Origin: Fimbriimonadaceae bacterium
Lineage (GTDB): Bacteria > Armatimonadota > Fimbriimonadia > Fimbriimonadales > Fimbriimonadaceae
Direction: 5' to 3'
Length of the DNA stretch: 11,275 nucleotides
Assembly (NCBI GenBank): GCA_019454665.1
Contig: JACFNW010000031.1
Location: 1-11,275 of the forward strand
Positions 6,672-11,275 of this stretch are shown here, piece after piece. Under the pieces are notes generated by a model that ran no database searches, was not told where the DNA came from, and saw nothing but the letters and a program-made list of their open reading frames with translations. The position numbers and the translations under genes were made by a program. Positions within the stretch are counted from its first letter, which is position 1. Every line of letters starts with the position of its first letter.

Positions 6672-6761
6672 TCGGGATCACAACTGAATCATTGCGCGAA
6701 ATGGTGGAATGTCCGAGAGCGTTCCGCAGGTACCTATGAGTTCCTACGATGGCCTCCTGCG

Positions 6762-6787
6762 AAAAAGGTCCCTGTTCCGGACTTTTT
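6762..6787. terminator. Bidirectional intrinsic-type terminator (A5...T5 hairpin)
   Basis: AAAAAG (6762-6767) pairs with CTTTTT (6782-6787); after a bulged G, TCC (6769-6771) pairs with GGA (6779-6781) around a 7-nt loop. It has a T run on both strands, the classical intrinsic form and the only one in the window. It lies about 90 nt downstream of the LURP-one-like gene (minus strand), which it would end. The stem is short. Confidence 0.45.
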
Positions 6788-6876
6788 GGTGAACATTCCG
6801 CGTCGTTGTCCGTACGCGTGTTGGCTCGGGTTGCGAACTCGTCCGGATCGGTTGTCGCGGGCTTGCGATTCGCGCG

Positions 6877-7467
6877 CTAATTCTGCCGCCCTTCGATCGC
6901 GGCAAGCAACACGGCTGCCGCCAACGCCACGCGCGGGTCCAGCACGTCGCGCCGCTCGACGACGATGTTCAGGTGGTAGGTGAACGGGTTGAAGTTCTGC
7001 TTGAAGTCCACGTGGCGCTCGCCCCCGATGAGCAGGTCGTAGTTCTGCGGCACGAGGTTCGAGACGAAGCGGCGGATCACGGCCATCACCATGCTGTCCT
7101 CGACCATCTTGCCGACTTCGACCTCGTTCGGCCCACACACCGACCACTCGTCCCGCAGCATGGACTTCCAGCCCATCCGCTGAAGGACCGCGATGCGCTG
7201 GCCAGTCGCCGAGTCGAACACGTCGTAGGCGCTGGCGAAATCCACGACCTGCCGCGCGGCGATGCGCAAGACCTCGACCTGCTTCGTCTCGTCGGTGTAG
7301 GCGCGGATGTCCTCTTTGAGCTTGAAGCCCATCTGATGCACGAACAAAACCAGCCGGTCCTGGTCGTCGAAGATCAGGAAGTCCGCTCCGACCAGCTTCA
7401 TGATCTTGCGCTTCAGAACGAACGTGCGACTCTGGAGCCGATCGCCGAGCAACGGTGTGATCGCCAT
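6877..7467 (-). CDS. LURP-one/tubby-like (scramblase superfamily) domain protein
   Basis: A 196-residue protein that reads as one tubby-like beta-barrel domain of the LURP-one-related / YxjI / phospholipid scramblase superfamily. Alternating strands such as SRTFVLKRKIMKLVGADFLI, FDDQDRLVLFVHQMGFKLKE and YDVFDSATGQRIAVLQRMG give the typical 'ligand and modifier in each strand' pattern. It ends in a hydrophobic helix (RVALAAAVLLAAIEG) that in this fold fills the barrel. There is no signal peptide. The ATG at 7467 has AGAAGGGGG directly upstream; the longer frame above it is out of family and overlaps the divergent cyclase gene. Members bind membranes or phosphoinositides in some cases, but bacterial roles are mostly unknown. 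It is divergent from the cyclase gene with 86 nt between starts. Confidence 0.7.
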   Translation of the reverse strand: MAITPLLGDRLQSRTFVLKRKIMKLVGADFLIFDDQDRLVLFVHQMGFKLKEDIRAYTDETKQVEVLRIAARQVVDFASAYDVFDSATGQRIAVLQRMGWKSMLRDEWSVCGPNEVEVGKMVEDSMVMAVIRRFVSNLVPQNYDLLIGGERHVDFKQNFNPFTYHLNIVVERRDVLDPRVALAAAVLLAAIEGRQN

Positions 7468-7539
7468 GCCCCCTTCTACCCCATCTACAACGTCGTCGTG
7501 GGAACCGCAAGAAGGCCCACAAAGGGCGCGAACCGGTGT

Positions 7540-7545
7540 TACAAT
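7540..7545 (+). promoter_or_regulatory. -10 element TACAAT of the membrane cyclase gene
   Basis: TACAAT ends 8 nt before the TTG at 7554, so transcription would begin at or within 2 nt of that codon. No -35 match is seen 16-18 nt upstream. It makes the earlier in-frame GTG at 7536 unlikely as a start, since that codon would not be transcribed. Confidence 0.5.
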
Positions 7546-7553
7546 CAACGCAC

Positions 7554-8798
7554 TTGACTTACGGCCTCGAAACCCGGGAACGCGAGACCGATAGCCTTCA
7601 TAACGACCGAGTCCAGGAAATGCTCGACCTGGCCGACCGGCTTGTCGAGCAACATGGCGGGCGTTTGGACGATTCGGCCATTGCCGCAGTGGCGGAAGCC
7701 ACGGGTGCGGATTTGGACTATGTCCGCCTGGCCCTGACGGCTCGGGCTCAACACCGCAAAGAGGGCCTTCTCTCCCGAATCCGGGCGAGCTTTCTGGGCA
7801 TGGAGCCCAGCGTGCGAACATACGTCGGCTCGTCCTACCTTGCCGCGCTGACCGGCGTGGCCGGAGTGCTCGGCAAGCTGTTCGGAGACCAGTACGGGCT
7901 GGGCGGCATGTTCCAGCTCGTCTGCGGCGCGCTCATGGTTTATCTCGTGGGGATGGCCCGCAACGAGCGGACGGCCGTGGTGGCGGGCGGCACGTTCGGA
8001 GCGCTCTACATCGTCGCCTCCGCGTTCATGGGGGCGCTGCTCCGCGTGCCGGGAATGCGCATCGTGCCGGGCGAGTTGCTGCTCTATGCAGCCGGGGGCG
8101 CCGTCGTCGGATTGATCGCCCATCGAACGGTCAAGAAGCACCGCGACCGGTTCGGCCTGAAGGACCCGGTCGCCGAACGGCAACAGCTCCTCCATCAGTT
8201 GGTCGAGATTCAGGACAAGCTCAAAGAGGCCGAACAGCACCTGGCCTTCCTCAGCGCCGACATCGTTGGTTCCACCCAGTTGAAGTCCCAGTCGGATCCG
8301 CTGGCGGTCGAGTTCACGTTCACCGAGTACCACAAGTTCGTGGACATGGTGGTCCGCAAACATGGCGGCACGGTGCACTCGACGGCTGGCGACGGCGTCA
8401 CCTGCGCGTTCCCGCAACCCGCTCAGGCGTTTGCCGCAGGCAAGAACCTTCAAGCCGGTTTGGCCGAGTTCAACGCGTTCCGCAACCGCATCGGCTCGCC
8501 CATCCGTCTTCGCGTCGGCATTCATACGGGCACGGTTCTGACGCCCCACAAGAACGACGTGCGCAGCGTGAACTTCTCGGAGGTCATTGACGTGGCGGCG
8601 CACATCCAGAAACACTGCCCCGTCGGAGCCGTCGCCATCAGCGAACTGGCGGCGGCGACCATTCCCGGCGGCGCGGCGGCGATCGCCCAAGAGTGGCTCG
8701 ACGTCCAAAACGTTCGCGTAGCCGTGTGGTCGCCCAGACAGGTGGTCCCGATCTCGGCGCCGGTCGGCATGCCCCCGTTGCCCGACTCGGCGAACTGA
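7554..8798 (+). CDS. Four-helix membrane protein with C-terminal class III nucleotide cyclase domain (active-site residues changed)
   Basis: 414 aa if it starts at the TTG at 7554 just after a -10 element; alternatives are GTG 7536 and ATG 7620. Residues 18-80 are a soluble helical region. Four hydrophobic helices follow at about 92-110, 116-134, 140-162 and 170-191. Next comes a charged coiled stretch (VAERQQLLHQLVEIQDKLKE) and the cyclase homology domain from about 230. Both metal-binding Asp are present: LSADIVGST (D236) and AGDGV (D280); LRVGIHTGTV is also typical. The block that normally reads VNxAAR is VIDVAAH, so the transition-state Asn and Arg are Asp346 and His350, and the base-selecting Lys position before GD looks like Ser276. 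The domain may be inactive, use another substrate, or act as a binding module. The gene stands alone and is divergent from the LURP-one-like gene. Confidence 0.88.
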   Translation: MTYGLETRERETDSLHNDRVQEMLDLADRLVEQHGGRLDDSAIAAVAEATGADLDYVRLALTARAQHRKEGLLSRIRASFLGMEPSVRTYVGSSYLAALTGVAGVLGKLFGDQYGLGGMFQLVCGALMVYLVGMARNERTAVVAGGTFGALYIVASAFMGALLRVPGMRIVPGELLLYAAGGAVVGLIAHRTVKKHRDRFGLKDPVAERQQLLHQLVEIQDKLKEAEQHLAFLSADIVGSTQLKSQSDPLAVEFTFTEYHKFVDMVVRKHGGTVHSTAGDGVTCAFPQPAQAFAAGKNLQAGLAEFNAFRNRIGSPIRLRVGIHTGTVLTPHKNDVRSVNFSEVIDVAAHIQKHCPVGAVAISELAAATIPGGAAAIAQEWLDVQNVRVAVWSPRQVVPISAPVGMPPLPDSAN

Positions 8799-8799
8799 A

Positions 8800-8831
8800 G
8801 TTCCAGCCGACGGCGAACCATCGGCTGGAAC
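8800..8831. terminator. Hairpin between convergent cyclase and SurA-like genes
   Basis: GTTCCAGCCGA (8800-8810) and TCGGCTGGAAC (8821-8831) form a perfect 11-bp stem with a 10-nt loop. It starts 2 nt after the cyclase stop and ends 14 nt before the stop of the convergent gene. No U-tract follows on either strand. Position suggests a shared transcript end for both genes. Confidence 0.6.
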
Positions 8832-8844
8832 CCGAGCGTCCGGT

Positions 8845-10575
8845 TTACTCGCCCGAGGTCTTGGGGGCGTCGCCGCCCGTGGCCTTCTTGGCCTCTTCCT
8901 CAAGCTTCTTCGTCTCTTCGGCGAGCTTCTTCTCGGCCTCGGCGTCGGCCTTGCGCTGGTCCTCTTCTTCCTTGTCGTAGGCGGCCTTCTCGGTCACCCA
9001 CTTGTCGAGCGCGCCATCCACCAAAGCAGCCGCATCTTCCGAGATGGTCTTCCTCTCCTTCATCTCGACGAGCTTCTTGAGCACCTCGCCGTGCATGCGC
9101 GTGCCGCCCTCGCCGAAGTCGAGCGTGTTCGCCATGTCGAGCAGAAGCTCGGCAGCTTCGTCCTTCCGCTCGGCCTCGATCAGCATGTCCACGAGCTGCA
9201 TCCTCAAAGTCGGTTGGCCCTCGAGTTCGGGCAGTTCCATGAGGTACTCGATCCGGTTGGCGAGCATGTCCTTCTTCTCTTCCGCCGAGGCGCTGGCGTA
9301 GAGTTGCTCGTAGGCCGCGTAGCGCGCCAGGCGGGCCACGTTCAGACCGATGTCCGATCCGTCAATCGCCTTCTGGGCATCTTCGACCACCTGTTGGTAC
9401 TTGGCCTTGGTGTCGGCTGGGTTGCCGGACGCCATGCCCACCTTGTTGTAGTCATAGATGGCCTTGTAGCCCAGACTCCTCCACTCGATGGTCACGGCTT
9501 CCTGAGCGGTCTTCACTTCCTCGCTGACCAGCGAAGCGACCTTGGCCTGCTTGGCCTGGTCGAGGTACTTGGCCTTCTCCTTTTCCCAGTCGGCGGGCAG
9601 ATTCGACTCGACCTTGACCAGCTTGTAGATGGCCACACCGTTGAATTCCTTGAGCGGAGCGCTCGTTTCGCCCGGCTTGAGTGCCGCGACGGGCTTGAGC
9701 GTGGCGTCGGTGGACACCATGCCGTAGCCGTACTTGAGCTCGTTCTCGCTGACCCGCTTCTGGGGGTCGGCGGGCGTCTCGTTCGAGTACTTGTCCATCG
9801 CGCTCTCGAACGTCGCGCCGGCCTTGATCTCGGCCAGGATGCGCTCGGCTTCGGCGTTCAGGTCCTTGCCTTCGTTCTTGTCGGCGGTCAGCAAGATGCG
9901 CTTGAGGACGAGCGTGTCGTAACCCTTCTTGGCCTCTTCCTCCGTGAGTTGCACCTTGGCGAGTTCGGCATCTTGGAGCAACTGCGGCGCGACCGAGAGC
10001 ACCAGCCGATCCTTCTGAGCCGGATCGCTCAGGACCTGGTTGAGTTGGTCGAGGTTCTGCTTCTTGATGTCCTCGAACGTGGTGAAGTTCGGGTTTTCGG
10101 CCTTGACGGCCTTGACGAAGTCCTCGGGAGTGGCATCGGCCTTGAGCTTGCCCGTGGAGACCAGACGCTCGCGTTCGGACTGAATGCCCTTGTCCAGTTC
10201 GCGCGAGAAATGCGCGCGGATGGCCTCGTCGTTGATCTCGATGCCGCGCTTCTTGGCCAGATCGAGCGTAACCGTTGCCTGCACCAACTGGTCAATCGCG
10301 CCGCCCACGATCATCGCTTCGAACATGATGGGCACTTCGCCCAGTTGCGAGCCGAATTGGCTCCGCTGAGCTGCGGCCAAATCCTCGATCTCGCGGGCGC
10401 CGATGTTCCGGCCGAGAACGACGGCGACGACGTCCGAGACCTCGCCTTGCGCCTGCTGCGGGCCACCGCAGTTCATGTTGAGCATGCCGATCACGAGACC
10501 GACGCCGATGGCGATGGACACGACGAGCGCGCAGCCCGACTTCTCCATGAAATTGCGTACTTGAACGATGGACAA
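8845..10575 (-). CDS. SurA/PpiC-like membrane-anchored folding factor with parvulin-like domain
   Basis: 576 aa from the TTG at 10575, which has CGGAGA about 7 nt upstream; the ATG at 10548 has none. Residues 1-14 are cytoplasmic (MSIVQVRNFMEKSG), 15-33 one membrane helix, so the rest is outside the membrane. Residues 45-210 are a helical SurA_N-like region (LGRNIGAREIEDL, then DQLVQATVTLDLAKKRGIEI). Residues 220-322 are a parvulin-like domain (VLKRILL, GATFESAMDKYSNE, LKPGETSAPLKEFNG). Residues 380-515 look like helical repeats and 533-565 like a Lys/Glu coiled tail. Family members are chaperones or peptidyl-prolyl isomerases for exported proteins. The two conserved His of active parvulins are missing (HIL is RIL at 226-228; GYHIIKV is GVAIYKL at 313-319), so chaperone activity without isomerase activity is likely. 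It is divergent from rpoZ. The frame runs on upstream antisense to rpoZ, which is not coding. Confidence 0.86.
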   Translation of the reverse strand: MSIVQVRNFMEKSGCALVVSIAIGVGLVIGMLNMNCGGPQQAQGEVSDVVAVVLGRNIGAREIEDLAAAQRSQFGSQLGEVPIMFEAMIVGGAIDQLVQATVTLDLAKKRGIEINDEAIRAHFSRELDKGIQSERERLVSTGKLKADATPEDFVKAVKAENPNFTTFEDIKKQNLDQLNQVLSDPAQKDRLVLSVAPQLLQDAELAKVQLTEEEAKKGYDTLVLKRILLTADKNEGKDLNAEAERILAEIKAGATFESAMDKYSNETPADPQKRVSENELKYGYGMVSTDATLKPVAALKPGETSAPLKEFNGVAIYKLVKVESNLPADWEKEKAKYLDQAKQAKVASLVSEEVKTAQEAVTIEWRSLGYKAIYDYNKVGMASGNPADTKAKYQQVVEDAQKAIDGSDIGLNVARLARYAAYEQLYASASAEEKKDMLANRIEYLMELPELEGQPTLRMQLVDMLIEAERKDEAAELLLDMANTLDFGEGGTRMHGEVLKKLVEMKERKTISEDAAALVDGALDKWVTEKAAYDKEEEDQRKADAEAEKKLAEETKKLEEEAKKATGGDAPKTSGE

Positions 10576-10620
10576 GGTTTGGTTCTCCGAGTCGGGCCCC
10601 GATCGGGCAACCCGCCGGGG

Positions 10621-10637
10621 CGCACCAAAGCGGTGCG
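10621..10637. other. Small hairpin in the SurA-like gene leader
   Basis: CGCACC (10621-10626) pairs with GGTGCG (10632-10637) around a 5-nt loop, 46-62 nt upstream of the TTG start of the SurA-like gene. A 10-bp palindrome CCCGATCGGG (10598-10607) lies between them. These may be leader structure or an operator in the 153-nt divergent gap (10576-10728); no function can be assigned. Confidence 0.25.
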
Positions 10638-10708
10638 ACTCAAGGTGCAAGTATGACACGCCCGCAACGATCGCCCCAAGACGGCACGTGCCAATCCAGT
10701 TCCATGGG

Positions 10709-10714
10709 TATACT
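10709..10714 (+). promoter_or_regulatory. -10 element TATACT of rpoZ
   Basis: TATACT ends 14 nt before the rpoZ ATG at 10729. A start near 10721 gives a leader of about 8 nt, too short for a ribosome binding site, and none is seen. No clear -35 is present. Confidence 0.52.
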
Positions 10715-10728
10715 GCCTTCGCGCCATT

Positions 10729-11268
10729 ATGCTTCCCTCGCCCGATATCCTCAACGACTACGAGTACGGCAAGTTCGTTCTTTCGAACCTCGCCGCCAAG
10801 CGCGCCAAGCAACTGCGGACCGGCGCCCCGCCCTTGGTTCGCATTGACTCGAACCATCCGCTGACCATCGCTCTGGCCGAAATCGCCGCCGGGAAGATCA
10901 AGCCGATCCTCGGCGAAGCCCGCAACGAGCTCGACGACACGATGCCGGAAGTCGTGAGCCCCGAAGAGCGCGGCGTGCTGTTGCCAGGGCTGGACGAGGA
11001 AGACGAAGTGCGGGTGGTTGATTCCCTCATCAGCGACGATTTCAGCCTCGACGACTTCGACACCGAAGATCACGAGGAGACCGAGGACGAGGACGGCATC
11101 GTCCGCCCCGCGTCCATCACCGACCTGGTCGGCGACGACGAAGACGGTGCCGAGCACGAGGACGTCGAGGAAGTCGTTCCCGAGGACGACACCATTCCGC
11201 TGTCCGACCTCGAAGAAGCCGTCACCGGCGACGAAGAGGAACTGGGCGACGACTCCTCCGACGACTAG
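10729..11268 (+). CDS. rpoZ: RNA polymerase omega subunit with long acidic C-terminal extension
   Basis: Residues 1-70 match the omega subunit (RpoZ/Rpb6 family), which clamps the beta' C-terminal region and helps RNA polymerase assembly: NDYEYGKFVLSNLAAKRAKQ, then LTIALAEIAAGKIKP. Typical omega proteins are about 70-100 aa; this one has 179. Residues 71-179 form an extension with 46 Asp/Glu out of 109 residues, only three Arg and no Lys, and short hydrophobic islets (EVRVVDSLI, GIVRPASITDLV, TIPLSDLEEAV). It is likely disordered. The codon use matches the rest of the gene, so this looks like a real extension and not a frameshift. The ATG at 10729 follows a -10 hexamer by 14 nt with no ribosome binding site. 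It is divergent from the SurA-like gene and ends 7 nt before the window edge, so the downstream gene is unknown. Confidence 0.88.
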   Translation: MLPSPDILNDYEYGKFVLSNLAAKRAKQLRTGAPPLVRIDSNHPLTIALAEIAAGKIKPILGEARNELDDTMPEVVSPEERGVLLPGLDEEDEVRVVDSLISDDFSLDDFDTEDHEETEDEDGIVRPASITDLVGDDEDGAEHEDVEEVVPEDDTIPLSDLEEAVTGDEEELGDDSSDD

Positions 11269-11275
11269 GCCCGCA

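Noticed and set aside
5707..6687. 326-codon plus-strand frame opposite the prepilin gene
   Set aside because: Arg-rich shadow with no motif; the minus-strand prepilin has a ribosome binding site and a clear N-terminal motif.
7468..7821. 118-codon N-terminal extension of the LURP-one-like frame
   Set aside because: Pro/Arg-rich, out of family and antisense to the cyclase gene start; the ATG at 7467 has a G-rich ribosome binding site.
7545..8903. 452-codon minus-strand frame opposite the cyclase gene
   Set aside because: Shadow with Arg/His/Asp-rich low-information sequence; the opposite strand encodes a recognisable cyclase with membrane helices.
9091..10656. 521-codon plus-strand frame opposite the SurA-like gene
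   Set aside because: Leu/Val/His/Asp-rich antisense shadow, a known effect of codon bias in GC-rich genes; no ribosome binding site or domain.
10576..11157. Upstream 194-codon extension of the SurA-like frame, antisense to rpoZ
   Set aside because: The TTG at 10575 has a GGAG site and begins the membrane-anchor sequence; the extension covers rpoZ and the divergent promoter region.

Overview
The window is about 62-65% GC by eye and reads as a chromosomal stretch of a free-living bacterium. The best guess is Armatimonadota, class Fimbriimonadia. This rests on the prepilin type (GFTLIELLVVIAIIAIL followed by LFPVYAQAKESAKK) and the general protein style; it is an inference and no 16S or other phylogenetic marker is present. 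No tRNA, rRNA, CRISPR array, insertion sequence or phage gene was seen.

Layout. At the left edge (1-405, minus) is the start of a gene that leaves the window. It encodes a membrane-anchored or secreted protein with a Gly/Glu-rich stretch and has a textbook sigma-70 promoter at 452-480. Divergent from it is a stand-alone 5'-3' exonuclease of the FEN/PolA N-terminal family (566-1315, plus). It converges on a four-gene minus-strand operon that reads 4671 to 1352: a small KOW/SH3-like protein, yajQ, tilS and purM. Upstream of that lie two lipoprotein genes, the second split by an apparent one-base frameshift, and then a type IV prepilin-like gene (5692-6612).

The right half has a LURP-one/tubby-like (scramblase superfamily) gene (6877-7467, minus). 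It is divergent from a four-helix membrane protein with a C-terminal class III nucleotide cyclase domain (7554-8798, plus). A SurA/PpiC-like membrane-anchored folding factor follows (8845-10575, minus). Divergent from it is rpoZ, the RNA polymerase omega subunit, which carries a very acidic C-terminal extension of about 110 residues (10729-11268, plus).

Common threads. Four genes have a TAnnnT hexamer only 8-14 nt before the start codon, which suggests leaderless or nearly leaderless transcripts. Others have a clear GGAG-type ribosome binding site. Several gene ends carry strong GC hairpins with no U-tract. Three enzyme-family proteins have substitutions at residues that are normally catalytic: the cyclase (Asn/Arg pair), the parvulin domain (His pair) and the exonuclease (gateway Lys). 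Most of the window is housekeeping (purine synthesis, tRNA lysidine, transcription, envelope). I do not see a clear new multi-gene system. The best leads are the degenerate membrane cyclase, the acidic-tailed omega and the promoter/leaderless pattern.
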